A stretch of 64,000 nt of DNA from Isoetes taiwanensis (GCA_021234155.1 JAJEKV010000019.1:20235450-20299449); one strand, 5' to 3'. Numbered from the stretch's first letter, positions 25,170 to 35,698 are shown. The notes: a model not told the origin generated them from the letters alone. Translations and numbers: made by a program.

Positions 25170-25690
25170 TAGATATAGGCATGGTTTAATGGTGTTCCAC
25201 TAATGATATCCAAAATGAGGGGATAATGTTAGGATATTGCGTAGTCTTGCCATTTTATAATGCTTGGGGATTTGTTGCAATGGTCCTATTCCCCATAAAC
25301 AATTACATCTCAAATTCTTAATGGTCTAAATTATACCAAGATGTAGGAACGGTTTAATGGTGTTCCACTAACGATATCCAAAATGGGGAATAATGTTAGG
25401 ATATTGCATGGTCTTGCCATTTTAATGCTTGGGGATTTGTTGCAATGGTCCTTTCCTCCATAAAGAAATACATCTCACAATTCTTAATGGTTTGTTATGC
25501 AAAAATGTAGGCGTGGTTTAATGGTCTTTCTCTAACAATATCCAAAATGTTAGGATATTGTTAGGATTTTTATGTGGTCCTATGACATTAATGCTTAGGG
25601 ATTTGTTCAAAGGGTCCCGCACCCCTCAAGGAATACAAATCAAATTCTTGATGGTTTTGTTATGCAAAAATAGGCGTTAAGTAATTGAAG
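25170..25690. repeat. Tandem repeat family 1, period about 170 bp
   Basis: Three diverged units carry the phrases GTTTAATGGTGTTCCACTAA, GATATCCAAAATG, ATAATGTTAGGATATTG and CTTGGGGATTTGTTGCAATG in the same order, starting near 25180, 25355 and 25515. The third is the most degraded. Confidence 0.85.
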
Positions 25691-26240
25691 TAGTTGAAGT
25701 AACTTGTCTTACATGGAATACTAGTATAAGGACATGTGATCGCACGCGTGCATCACATGTAGCAAATCAAGTACTGGGTCCTACCACTATAAAGACCCGT
25801 GATATGGAAGGATAGGACATGTAGAGAATCAAGTATTCTTTCCTCCTTCTATAAAGACATGTGACAAAATAAATATTACACATGTAGAAATTCAAGTATT
25901 CTTTCCTACAATGCCTTAGCAAATAAAGTACTCTGTCCTACTACTATAAAGAATAGAATTGTTTTACATGTGACATGGAAGCATACGACTATTCTTTCCT
26001 ACTTCTATAAAGACATGTGACAATAGAAGTATTACACATGTTGTAATTCATGTATTCTTTCCTACAATGCTTTAGTAAATAAAGTACTCTGTCCTACTAC
26101 TATAAAGACATGTGAATGGAAGCATAGGACATGTAGAGAATCAAATATTCTTTCCTACATCTATAAAGACATGTGACAACATAAATATTAGACATGTAGA
26201 AATTCAAGTATTCTTTCCTACGGTGGATTGTATTATAAAA
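25690..26240. repeat. Tandem repeat family 2, period about 120-130 bp
   Basis: At least four units contain ACATGTGACA, TACACATGTAGAAATTCAAG, TATTCTTTCCTAC and CTCTGTCCTACTACTATAAA. It directly follows family 1 but is unrelated in sequence. ACATGT palindromes recur throughout. Confidence 0.85.
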
Positions 26241-26439
26241 TGACATGTCACAATAGAGGAAACTACAAAACAACAGTGGATGTTTTAGTCCACTGAAAAA
26301 AGAACACCATTATTGAACAAAACCATACCTCCACAAATCCACATGTAGGATTCTTTGAAAACAGGACATGTAGACCTACCATATGTTTTCCACAGTGGAC
26401 CAAAAACCGGGGTGAGTGTGTTGGACCCGATCAAGGGTT

Positions 26440-26815
26440 GAGATTTCACCACGTGACAATAATTAAAGCAACATGAGCCATAGGATCTATTACATATAAT
26501 TCCTAAAGTCATGTGCACCGTAGGATATGTGCCAAGCCACGTGAGCCGTAAGATCTCGGATCGACGATCAGGATCAAGAAGAACCTGGACCGTAGGATCG
26601 ATTACATATAATTCCCAAAGCCATGTGCACCGTAGGATGTGTCCCAAAGCAACGTGAGCCGTAGGATCTCGGACGATGATCAGGATCAAATCAACCTGGA
26701 CCGTAAGATCGCTTACATATAGTCTATACACAAACTCCCAAGCCATCCGGGCCGCACGATACGTCCCAAAGCCACGTGAGCCGTAGGATCTCGGATCAAC
26801 GGCTGGATTCAGGAG
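26440..26815. repeat. Tandem repeat family 3, period about 130 bp
   Basis: Three diverged units contain GTGAGCCGTAGGATCTCGGA, a CGATCAGGATCAA segment, and GACCGTAGGATCGATTACAT or a variant. The GCCGTAGGATC phrase also occurs once at 21825-21840, next to the SINE. Confidence 0.85.
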
Positions 26816-27046
26816 GACAAACATAAGAACATATATATGTTGTGATATAGGTGTATTTAATAGTATATATAGGTGTATTTAATAGGGGGGCTAATTAATA
26901 GGGCTATTAATGGCAGGAGAATATTCCTAGCCCTAAGAGCATCTTTTTTTTAAATATCATTTTAGCATCCCATTCTCCCTATCTCACCCTAAACCTCTCT
27001 TTCTTAATCTCCACCTTAAGCTAATCCATTTTCTTAACCGTAAGAT

Positions 27047-28078
27047 ATGGCTCGAACCAAATGCACAGTTCGGAAGTATAAGACCCCAAGCACACCCCTT
27101 CCATGGCAGAGGCAGCAGCGGGTGGCGGTAACAAGATCCCGGAGCACCTCAAGCCCGAGAGGGAGGAGGAGGAGCGCAAGGAGTCGGCCAGCTCGACGGA
27201 CAAGACTTTCCATACCTCCCAGGAGTGGGCGCAGAGTAGCTCGTCCGGAGCTACCCAAAGGACATGTGAGACTGTCGAGCTCAGCTGGCCGACGTCGAGC
27301 CAAGAGGAGGGCAGCTAGGAGGAAGGAGAGCAACAGCAGAAGGAGCAACGGCAACAAAAAGTCGGCTCCAGCAAAAAGAAGGGCAAGGAGAAGGTAGGGG
27401 AATGGCCGGAGGAGCGGGCCAGGAGGAAGAAGAGGAAGAGGGAGAAGAAGGATAGGGGGAGGGAGAAAAGGTCCAAGAGGGACCAGGATCGGGAAGAACC
27501 TCGTCGGGAGGCTACGGTCGAGGAGGATGAGGAGGAGAACGAGGAAGAAGGAAGCGGCGGGCAAGAGGAGGATGAGCCCGAAGAGAACACAGGGAGGGGA
27601 ATGTGAGTTCATGTTGAAGCAGCACCGCGAGTTCCAGAGAATGAAGAAGGCATACCAAGAGTACCGGAGGTACAATGATTGGTATTGCAAGCAGAACATA
27701 CAGAAGTACGTCAAGGGCGGTAGGCCGAAGAACCAGCCAAAGCCGCCATCACCACGGCCGGAGCCTCCGAAGAAGGTCCACTATGGACCTAATTTGAAGC
27801 ACGCCCGGGTATTTCGGGAGATTAGGCACTTACAGCAGTGCACTAATCTCCTGATCCGAAGGCGCCATTCGAGCGGCTCCTCCGGGAAATCATGCAGGAG
27901 TTTTGAACCGATTATAGGGTCACACTCCTAACGGTCCGATCCCTGCAAGAGGCAGCAGAGGCGGAGCTGGTCCAGCTCTTCGACGAGAGCAATTTGTGCT
28001 ACATCCACACGAAGAGGATGACAGTAATGCCCAAAAATCTCCATCTGGCGAGGAGGATCTGTAAGGAGAAGCCCTAGA
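27047..28078 (+). pseudogene. Divergent histone H3-like gene with very long charged tail, disabled
   Basis: The ATG at 27047 begins MARTKCTVRKYKTP, matching canonical H3 at R2, T3, K4, T6, R8 and K9 (with Q5C, A7V, S10Y). Near 27780-28078 the H3 fold is unmistakable: VFREIRHLQQCTNLLIRR (alpha-N), then PFERLLREIMQEF (alpha-1), [20 protein letters not shown] (alpha-2), and [19 protein letters not shown] (alpha-3), ending KEKP and TAG at 28076-28078. Loop 1 has ordinary H3 length, not the longer loop of plant CENH3. Between tail and fold lie about 240 codons rich in Lys, Arg and Glu, against about 40 in normal H3. It is broken: a one-base loss at about 27865 shifts the frame inside the fold, a TGA replaces the residue after EF in alpha-1, and TAG stops occur in the tail in both usable frames. 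No intron is visible, and the GC content is well above the surroundings. Confidence 0.85.
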
Positions 28079-28260
28079 AGCTTCCCATTTTGTACTTAGT
28101 TAAATTATACATATAAAACTATCTTTTGTGTAAATCAAATTCCTATATGTATAAAAGTCCTTTTTGCATAAATCAAATTGTTGTAAAACCTTTCATAATG
28201 TAATCAGAATGTTCTCATTGGTATTGTTAGCATAAAATTTTTCTTAAAATTTGATTTTTG
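28079..28260. other. AT-rich probable 3' flank of the H3-like locus
   Basis: Following the terminal stop, the composition switches abruptly to AT-rich with TATATGTATAAAAG and AATCAAATT phrases repeated twice. This is typical of a plant 3' UTR or terminator, with no coding signal. Confidence 0.4.
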
Positions 28261-28270
28261 TGTCAAAATT

Positions 28271-28529
28271 GACCCACTCGGATCTTACCGCGTCAATGAC
28301 CTCTGCGTCGCGAATGCATTTTGACGCGTTTTGCGCGGTAACAAGCGGGTCACCCATTTTTGTATCTCTACATGCTAGATTGTCATAAAAGAAGTTGCTA
28401 GTTAATCTAGAATTGATTTAAATATGCATTTTAGTGTTTTACAACTCCTAGGAATCGACCCACTCGGGTCTTACTGTGCCAAAGGCCTCTGCGCCGCGAA
28501 TGCAGACGCGTGTCACACAGTAAGACCCG
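28271..28529. repeat. Direct and inverted repeat pair (GACCCACTCGG family)
   Basis: The unit at 28271-28319 (GACCCACTCGGATCTTACCG ... CGCGAATGCA) recurs in diverged form at 28457-28504. In addition, 28465-28478 (CGGGTCTTACTGTG) is perfectly inverted at 28516-28529, and a weaker inverted partner of unit 1 sits at about 28340-28360. The whole can form two hairpins. Confidence 0.85.
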
Positions 28530-28709
28530 ACTCGACCAGGTTTAATCCGAACTTGCCCAAATTTGATTCACCAAACTGCCATATAGTGTTTCTTGACTTG
28601 TTTTTCTTATATTTGCACTTCATGTCACCTATTTTGGAGATCCATAGCTTTAGAACATAGGTCTACCTGATCAAGAGTCTTGGGCACGGAAAGCTAGGCA
28701 GCCTTAGTC

Positions 28710-28717
28710 TATAAAAA
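28710..28717 (+). promoter_or_regulatory. TATA-like box
   Basis: TATAAAAA followed by GGGG lies 111 bases before the ATG at 28828, in a pyrimidine-rich leader context. It is a good plant TATA match and the likely promoter of the decayed ORF that follows, whether genic or within an unrecognised LTR. Confidence 0.45.
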
Positions 28718-28827
28718 GGGGTTTCATTTGCTATTTTTTCTTCACCAAGTTTGCTCCCATCCTCTTAGGCGATTTTCCAGTCCCTTATCAATCCTTCTAA
28801 ACCATTTTCTGCTCTCATCTCTGCTCA

Positions 28828-30312
28828 ATGGTGCCCACAAACTTTGTTCAATGGTACAACATTGCCAACCACATTCATGATTCTCTTGCAAAGGAGGCCT
28901 TCCATGTCGTTGATCATCTCTTCGACCTCCATGCAATCTTGACTAGAACACCCTACTACACAGATATAGTATGTCAATATGACCAATAAGTCTTACCTTA
29001 AGAAGTCAACCTTCCCCCAAGAGGAGGCAAGTGGGTGTCCTTGGGATCATTAAGTCAAGTCTTAGGTGGGGGATCCAAAGTCAAGGGTCAATTGTGGGAG
29101 AGAAGAACATGCCTGATTACATGAGTTGTAAGGCTCCCAGGTATCGGTATGTCTCAGCACATGCAGCTCTATCGTTGTTCATGCATTACAGGGCCATCAA
29201 CAAGGTGGGGGAGCCCTTGATCCAACCCTTGGACCTTGTACCACTCAACACCAGGGTAGAACAGGACCAGATCCACGAGATTCAGTCCTCAGAGAATGTC
29301 TACCACGACATTGCATCGGGGGCACTTCAGATCGAGCAAGACTAAGAAGAAGAAGGGGAGGACGACCAAGATTAGGAGAGCAGGGAAACATCAAGGATGG
29401 AGAGGCAAATAGCAAGGTACGATGAAGATATCAGGCGGGCCAACGAACCACTTATCGGCATCACAGCCCTATCTCTGATAGTGATCGAAGGGGAGGAGTA
29501 CATTCTTGTATATGATATCCTCCATCTTCCATACTGCTTAGAAGAAGGGCTCAGAATCGACGAGCTCTTGGGCCTGATCGCATAGGAACAGCAGAGCGAC
29601 TTCATCGACTACTCATACCAAGAAGTCCCAAGGGAAGTAGCAGAGCGGCACTCTTACACCGATCAAGATGATGTCCGACGTCGCCGCATATGAATACATA
29701 AGGGAATTGTATCACCAACAGCAGCCAGTCATTCCAGAGGAGGAGTTTCAAGCGATCCAAAGTAGGTTGTACAAACCAAGGAGGGGCCCAAGCTCTAGCC
29801 AACCCATTCAAGCACGAAACATGCAGGAGGCGTCCAGTAGCATCAATCTAGACAGTGCAAACACGATGTGGAGGGACCATGAAGACCTCCTAGCAATAGA
29901 CATCTTCAGCGGAGCGGCTCAAAGGAAGCGCACAGGGTCGCAGGTGGCGGGACCCCAAAAGGAGAAGGGGCTTTGATACTATCTTCCAGTCTTAAGCCAA
30001 GGGCAGATGATAGTATTCTACAAGGACTTCAGTCCACGAGGGGAGGAATCCGTAGCGCTCTTGATAGCACTCTCAGGGTTCGGCCAGCATGCCAAGATAA
30101 AGGAGTACACGGATCACATCATCCTCTTCAAGAGATCCGTAGTACTCTATAGCCTCGACTTCGCCAGGGGTCACCTAAAGGATGCGCCAATGACGGTCGT
30201 AGTGGCTATAGCACCTCCACTCCCACCACCTAAAATGGCTCGAGCTCTCGAAGGCGGATCATCTAGAAATATCCTGCGCAACGTCGGCAAGGCCTTCAAC
30301 TTAAGGACGTGA
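28828..30312 (+). pseudogene. Decayed unrecognised coding block (about 450-490 codons)
   Basis: Codon-like sequence runs through three frames. A 53-codon start (MVPTNFVQWYNIANHIHDSL..., stop at 28987) is followed by frame 29031-29605 with stops at about 29343 and 29583. The frame from 29668 to 30312 has one TGA near 29974. The segments abut and have uniform, fairly G/C-rich codon use, so they look like one ancestral protein. Visible features are an acidic EEEGEDD stretch and a basic proline-rich end; no catalytic motif, zinc knuckle or membrane segment is evident. It could be an accessory gag-like ORF of an LTR element, but I recognise no family. An AT-rich 3' UTR-like stretch follows. Confidence 0.5.
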
Positions 30313-30682
30313 AGAATTTCTTCAAGTCCATGAAGGGCTCTCGACGATGAAACACCCCCTTGTCCCTCTGTATTACTATATGTACAAAGATATCTTAAAC
30401 CTTATTGTACTCTTATCTATTTCTCTATAATGTACAAGCTTCTAATGTATCAACTATCATAACCCATTGTTAACTTATAAGTTGAATTTCAACTTGATTT
30501 TTTTTTATGGCTAACAACAATTAACCTATAAATGACGTTATATGATGTATAACTCTAAATAACAACCATGGTGACTAATACTTGCGGCCAGGAACACCGG
30601 CTCAGGGTCTTGAGGTCAGGGTCGACAACATCAGTGGCAGCCCAGGAACTTGTTCGGCCGAGAGCAGGATGAAGAGCAAGAG
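30313..30682. other. AT-rich spacer before gypsy gag
   Basis: A UTR-like sequence with TATATGTAC and AATGTACAAG phrases, no domain. The junction between the inserted 12.4-30.5 kb block and the gypsy gag region must lie here or just upstream but could not be placed. Confidence 0.4.
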
Positions 30683-31730
30683 ATGACAGTTGAAGCAATG
30701 AACACAAGGTTGACACAGATGAGGAATCAAATGCAATAGCTGTTACAGTGGGCCACATGCACGTCCAAGAGTATGAATCAATGCCACCTCCACCACCAAG
30801 AGGTATAGATGAAGCTCCTCGACCGAAAAGAAAAGAAGTTCAGGCACCCGAGAAGAACAAGAAGAGGAAAAGAAGAAATAGGAGTCCATCTCCTTCTAGC
30901 TCTAGCCGATTAAACACTACAGGGAGTGAATCTCGAAATAGTTCAGAAAGTGGGTCAGATACTTCTCAGAGCAGGGACAAGAACCGGAGGATAGAGAACT
31001 ATCAAAAGAAGGTGGATAATGCAATGAGCAATGTGTGAAAAACACAAAAATTGTGCCAGTTCTCGGGCAAAACAGATTAGGAATGTAAGCAGAAGCTTGG
31101 TTGGATGAAATGGAAGAATTTTGGAATTCATATGGAATGAAGGAGAAGGACATAGGGAAGGTGGCAACACCAAATCTGATTAGGCCAACTCGGATTTGGT
31201 GGAAGGGTTATGCCAAGTCAAATAAGCTAAGAAGAAATAATTGCAGATTCAAAACCTTCAGTAAGGCTTTCTGCAAGCATTACGTCCCAAGGTCGCACAC
31301 GAGCAGACAGATCCAGCAATTCTATAGGTTTGACCAGGGAAACCTATCGGTGGCCAAATACACAAAAGAATTCATGAGGCTAAGACTCAACGTTCTGAGG
31401 ATCACCGAAAGGCAAGCAGTGGATGGCTACATTGAAGGCTTGAATAGCAACATCAAGAGGTTAGTACGGGCCATTAACCCGAAGATAGTTGGGGAGGCCG
31501 AGGATAAGACATTGAGCTTGGAAGAAGCGCCAGTAACTCCATGGCAGAAACAACTAGCATACAAAGGGTACGGAGAGCAGAAACAACAGGGAGGCCCAGG
31601 CGGAAAATCAGCAAGATTCTTTCTGGACAGCATCCCGAAAGAGAAGAGATAAGAATGTATAAAGAAGAAATTGTGCTTCAGATGTTTCCAGCTAGGGCAC
31701 CGCACACATGATTGCCTCTTTGTCATGCAG
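30683..31730 (+). pseudogene. gag of the nested gypsy element
   Basis: The start at 30683 (MTVEAMNTRLTQMRNQMQ) resembles the coiled start of plant chromovirus gag and stops at TAG after 18 codons. A Pro/Ser/Arg-rich stretch follows in another frame (30748-31038). The retrotransposon gag capsid domain lies in 31101-31652: KTFSKAFCKHYVP, then FYRFDQGNLSVAKYTKEF, then RLRLNVL. After a stop comes the zinc knuckle CFRCFQLGHRTHDC (31675-31716), a CX2CX4HX4C RNA-binding motif. Capsid and nucleocapsid parts are recognisable but split over three frames. Confidence 0.82.
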
Positions 31731-31879
31731 TCAGCATTAGCAGCGCTCATCGACTGGGAGTTGCCGACTGAAGGGGATGATGAGGAAGACGGCCAGCAAG
31801 AACCTCAGGATTACATTGAAGGTGAGTGTAGAATCTGAGTTGTCATTGAGTCAGGAGAGACTAGAAATCGTCCACAATC

Positions 31880-32263
31880 ATTTCAGCAGAGGGAATTACT
31901 GATAGCAAGCCCTATGTAGTTCTAATAGACACAGGTAGCTCGCATAATTTCACCTCTCCAAGACTGGATGCTCTCATGAAGAAGAAGACTTTAAAGTCCA
32001 AGCCAAGACTGGTCATCATGGCAAGTGGTGCTATTCGCCACAGTAAGGGTAGGAGAATCAGCTTCGAAATAGACCTCAGTGAAAACAAATGGTCTATGGG
32101 TGCGGAAGTAATGGATATTGGGAAGTATGACCTAATAGTGGGAATGGAATTCCTAAAGCCAGCCAAAGCAATGATCGGCTGCGACAGGAATGAAATCTCC
32201 ATGACGGCACCAGACGGGAATCGCTTCATAGTCAAAGGTAAGAAAGTCACTTCCGCCATATAG
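31880..32263 (+). pseudogene. gypsy aspartic protease
   Basis: The retropepsin active site VLIDTGSSHNF is at about 31916-31950, followed at the expected distance by the flap-side YDLIVGMEFL (32125-32155). These are hallmarks of Ty3/gypsy protease, which cleaves Gag-Pol. The frame ends with TAG at 32261-32263, while the downstream residues up to the insertion at 32333 stay in frame with the reverse transcriptase half beyond it. Confidence 0.85.
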
Positions 32264-32322
32264 TGCATCTCCTTAAAGCAGTTACAAAAATGCTTAATAA
32301 GGGATAGAGTGGAGAAGTGACA

Positions 32323-32332
32323 TTTAATTAAA
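32323..32332. repeat. 10-bp target duplication, left copy
   Basis: TTTAATTAAA is identical to 35699-35708. The flanking gypsy frame reads through one copy of it into the reverse transcriptase frame, so it marks the pre-insertion site. Confidence 0.8.
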
Positions 32333-32484
32333 GTGGGTCAGATCTCGATGTTTGGGACTCAGACTGAAAATGGGACTCATACTAAAAAAAAAAGTCTTGC
32401 ATTGAATCACTGTTAGTTTATTCATATCATACGACAAGAATTGGCTCATCATATTTTCTTACAAAGTTTACAAAAAACCAGGGC

Positions 32485-32758
32485 TGGGTGAGAGCGAAAG
32501 GGGGAAGGGGAAGGGAAAGGGAAGAAGTTTGGGGAGAAGTCAGGGAAGTTTGGAAAGGGGGGGGGGGAGTTAGGAAAGGGGGGAAGGAGTTGGAGGATTG
32601 GGGGTAGTTTGAAAAGGTGGGGGGGGGGGGGAAGGGAGGGAGGGAGTTAGGGGGAAGGGGGAAGGGTGCGTGAGGAGTGGGAGTGAGAAGAGGGGCAAGG
32701 GGAAGTGGGTAGAGTGGGGGGAAGAGGGGAAGGCGGGAGGGGGAGAGGGAAGCCAACA
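32485..32758 (+). repeat. G-rich polypurine tract
   Basis: About 270 bases are almost purely purine on the plus strand, with G runs of 4-13 separated by GAAGG-type spacers. Multiple G-quadruplexes or a triplex are possible. The complement gives a Pro/Leu-rich chance ORF. Confidence 0.9.
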
Positions 32759-32911
32759 ATAATTGAAGGGGATAGACCCCCTTAAGATTTAAAAAATAAT
32801 TAATATTAAATATAATTAATAGTTAATTTAAATTAATTACATTAAACTAATGACTAAAGTATAATCAATTCTCGACTCGGTAGTCGAGAATGATACGAAT
32901 CAATATTACTT

Positions 32912-34370
32912 ATGTGGGTGTGCCATTCTCAAGCTTCACCGACAGTATTCAACGTTGCCAAAAATTTTGTCTATGCTTTTTTTTTTCTTCCCCTATTATC
33001 TCCACTTATTTATTTCCAAATAATAAGCATGGATAACACTCTGTGTTATTCGGCCTCACCTCACATCCCGACCGAGATCTTCTTCCCACAGCACCCCTTG
33101 CAAAGCAAAGGAAGGCACATCGATCCGACAATGCGGCAAAATCCTGCAGCAGCATGACCTCTGCACCCAGACAATAGTGGTGGAGGCACAACTGTTAGTG
33201 GCAGCTCTATTTCTGACGCCATTGATAGGGAAGCCATTTCTACACCTCCGGCCCCTGTTCTTCATGACAAGAATGGACTGAGAAATAATCAGGTTGAAGA
33301 AGCAAACATATAATGGGAAGACTCTATTCATTATGCAGAGGAAGATTCTGCAAAAATGCGGAGGCAGAGTAAATAAGATGAGCATTTGAGACGTTAAATA
33401 AAGGATTGCAGTCTTACCTCATATCTGCAAATGCGAGCTTATGTGAAAACCTTGCCGGATCTGCAGAAATAGCCTTTTTGAGGAGCACAGTGCCGATCTT
33501 GGGAGCAAATACAGTTCCCTTCAAGAGCGCATCCATCCACCATAGCTACGGAAGGGGCAAAATCAGGAGAAATTCCAAGAACAGAATTAACGCAGGGATG
33601 TAACTGTGGATTTGTTGTCTTCCAGAGAAAAGAAGTTGTCAAAATTCGAAGGCTCTGGATGTGCCATTTAGCTCGAGAGTTAAAATTCCTTCAAGGAAAA
33701 AAGTGGGTTCGTTGTTTTCTGGCAAAGAAGCCATAGCTGCAGAGGCTGTAGCAGAGGGGGAAGGTTCAGAAACAATACTTGTTATTCAAGGCGTGGAGGT
33801 GCCCTGCAGTTGGATTCAATGTGTTTATCAATCTTCTGGATGCCAATTCGTCTACTCCCAAGGATATCAAGGAATATGCAGGAAGTTTTATGTATTTGCC
33901 TCATGTGAGCTCCAGATCCAGATCCAGTTAGCAGAATGTGACTACTGTGAGGCTGGGTATTGGAGAGACTTTGGATGACTTGGGCAGTTGCAAGAACCGG
34001 CGACCATGCAAGAAGCTTCAACAACAAAGTTCCCTTGCAGATCCAATTCACAGATCCGACCTTGCAGATCCGACCTCACAGATCCGATTCAAAGATTCAC
34101 AGCTAAAGCAAAGAGATAATTCGAGAAGGAGTAAAGAGAGGCTGCTATGGCCATAGCCAGGTCTTTACAAGGGATTAGAGCCATGGCGGAAAAGAGCAGG
34201 ACCAAAAGGTATGTACCAAATTCAAATTTCGAAAATGAGGGGGGAAAAAAGCGGGGTAGAGTAAAAAGAACAATAAAGATTCGAAAAAGAAATAGAGGAT
34301 TTATTTGTTTGAAGCTTTACCTTTTTGGCAAGTATTCAATGAGCGTGTATTCAAGTCATATTTGAGTGAT
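32912..34370. other. Unrecognised interior of the 3.4-kb insertion
   Basis: ORFs of 65-109 codons occur on both strands (for example 33661-33978 plus and 33385-33056 minus). Their codon content is not random, but no family is recognised. A run of four CAGATCC-type phrases is present at 34035-34090. It may be captured host gene sequence. Confidence 0.35.
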
Positions 34371-34759
34371 TTGTAGTTTTATGCCATATTTGAACATCAT
34401 TTCAAGCATTCTCTGTATGCTCGTTTCATAGAAAATATAGAGGGAGTGTATTTTTTCATAGAAAATACCTAGGATATTGTTTAACATTGACATATTACCA
34501 AAAAGGGAGGGTTTATTTTTTCGTACATGTCTACATAGGAAATGCATAGTGTGTGCATTAGAAAATACATAGAAAATCCATAGATTTACATAGGTTTAAT
34601 CATTTCAATGGGCTTTCATAGGTCTAATCCATGCACTTTTTATCCTCTATGCATCTTTAAGAAGACCGTAATTTCTTTCATAGTCATGCGTGTTGAAGAC
34701 ATTTGTATTTCGTTACTAGTTTGGAGTTTGTAAAAGTTTGATGTTTTTCACTCCGAGCT

Positions 34760-35085
34760 GCCTTTCTCGACTCGCGAGTCGAGAAAGGCCCTCAGACCTG
34801 TGAGCCGAGAAACTAGCTCTTCGATTGACCTCAGACCTGCGTTTTTTATTTTGAGCTGCCTTTCTCGGCTCGCGAGTCGAGAAAGGCCATTAGAGGGGGC
34901 TTGAGGGTCTTTCTCAACTCGCAAGTCGAGAAAGGTCCTCAAAAAACTTTTTTTTTTCTACTTCAAAAAAAAGGGAATTTTTTTTTCTTTTTTTTTTTTC
35001 TCGACTCGCGAGTCGAGAAAGGGCCTCAGACTTGCATTTTTCACTCTGAGCTACTTTTCTCGACTCACAAGTCGAGAAAGGCCCT
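34760..35085. repeat. Five interspersed CTCGACTCGCGAGTCGAG palindromes
   Basis: Near-perfect 18-26-base palindromes centred on CGCG or CACAA variants lie at 34762-34787, 34859-34886, 34909-34935, 34998-35025 and 35055-35080. They are joined by GGCCNTCAGACCTG and TCNGAGCTNC linkers. Related single copies sit at 32868-32891 and 35540-35565, so the motif spans the insertion. Confidence 0.88.
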
Positions 35086-35113
35086 CAGACCTACTTTCTT
35101 CAAAAATGTCCCT

Positions 35114-35687
35114 TTGAACTGGTTGTTTTTTTATTTGTATTGTCTATAGCATCAATTGCATTAACTTGATTTTGCCCTTTTCAGTACAGATCGCGAACAG
35201 AAAGGACATGATCAGGAGCCATGGAAAGACCCGTTCATTGAAGAAAGAGAATGAGAAGAGGTTGATGACATGCATTGGATAGGACAACGCGTTCAGATTT
35301 CTATTCTCTTCAAGTTGCTCTCGTAGCTTGAAACACCTCGGACCTTGCTCCGCATGTTGTTCCCAGTAGATGGTCTGTGTGCGAAGATAATGTAATATTT
35401 GTGCCAGCCCGACCATCATGGTATCTTCAACCACTATAAAATACAATGTAATGAAATTATTTATGGATAAAAATTCAGCGTAGATCAGCACTTTGTTTAC
35501 AGAGAGATAGCATTTTCATTGGTTTTAGTGGTACTTTATCTTCTCGACTCGCTAACTGAGAAAAGTAGACCACGTAATTTTCCTTAATATTTTTTTTCAC
35601 ACAAGAAAACAGGCATCTTCTAAAGCAATAATGCGGTTTTAAAAGTTTCCCTCGTCCTTTTCGTGTAAAATAAAAAGTGGGAATGGA
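35114..35687. other. No supported gene, end of 3.4-kb insertion
   Basis: A minus-strand ORF (35491-35144, 115 codons) has no recognised domain. The sequence otherwise is AT-rich up to the insertion end at 35698. Confidence 0.35.
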
Positions 35688-35698
35688 ATGAGACCTAC

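Larger units (their letters stand above)
32333..35698. mobile_element. 3.4-kb insertion in gypsy pol, DNA-transposon-like
   Basis: The block interrupts gypsy pol between protease and reverse transcriptase and is flanked by the 10-bp duplication TTTAATTAAA. That duplication length is typical of Mutator-like (9-10 bp) elements. Its ends are weak inverted repeats (GTGGGTCAGAT against GTAGGTCTCAT, 8 of 11). There is no reverse transcriptase or transposase. The interior holds a G-rich polypurine tract, an unrecognised transcript-like region (32.9-34.4 kb) and a series of CTCGACTCGCGAGTCGAG palindromes. A non-autonomous Mutator-like element carrying host sequence is the favoured reading. Confidence 0.6.

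Noticed and set aside
27103-27318. Separate acidic protein starting MAEAAAGGGNK
   Set aside because: Its codon use is good, but it lies within the tail of the H3-like locus and is more simply read as that tail after a frameshift.
27047-28078. Centromeric histone CENH3
   Set aside because: MARTK and divergence would fit, but loop 1 is not lengthened and the alpha-2/alpha-3 sequence (LQEAAEA, SNLC, IHTKR, MPK, LARRI) is closer to ordinary H3. Without a phylogeny the CENH3 label is not supported.
32427-32759. Pro/Leu-rich ORF on the minus strand
   Set aside because: It is the complement of a polypurine tract.
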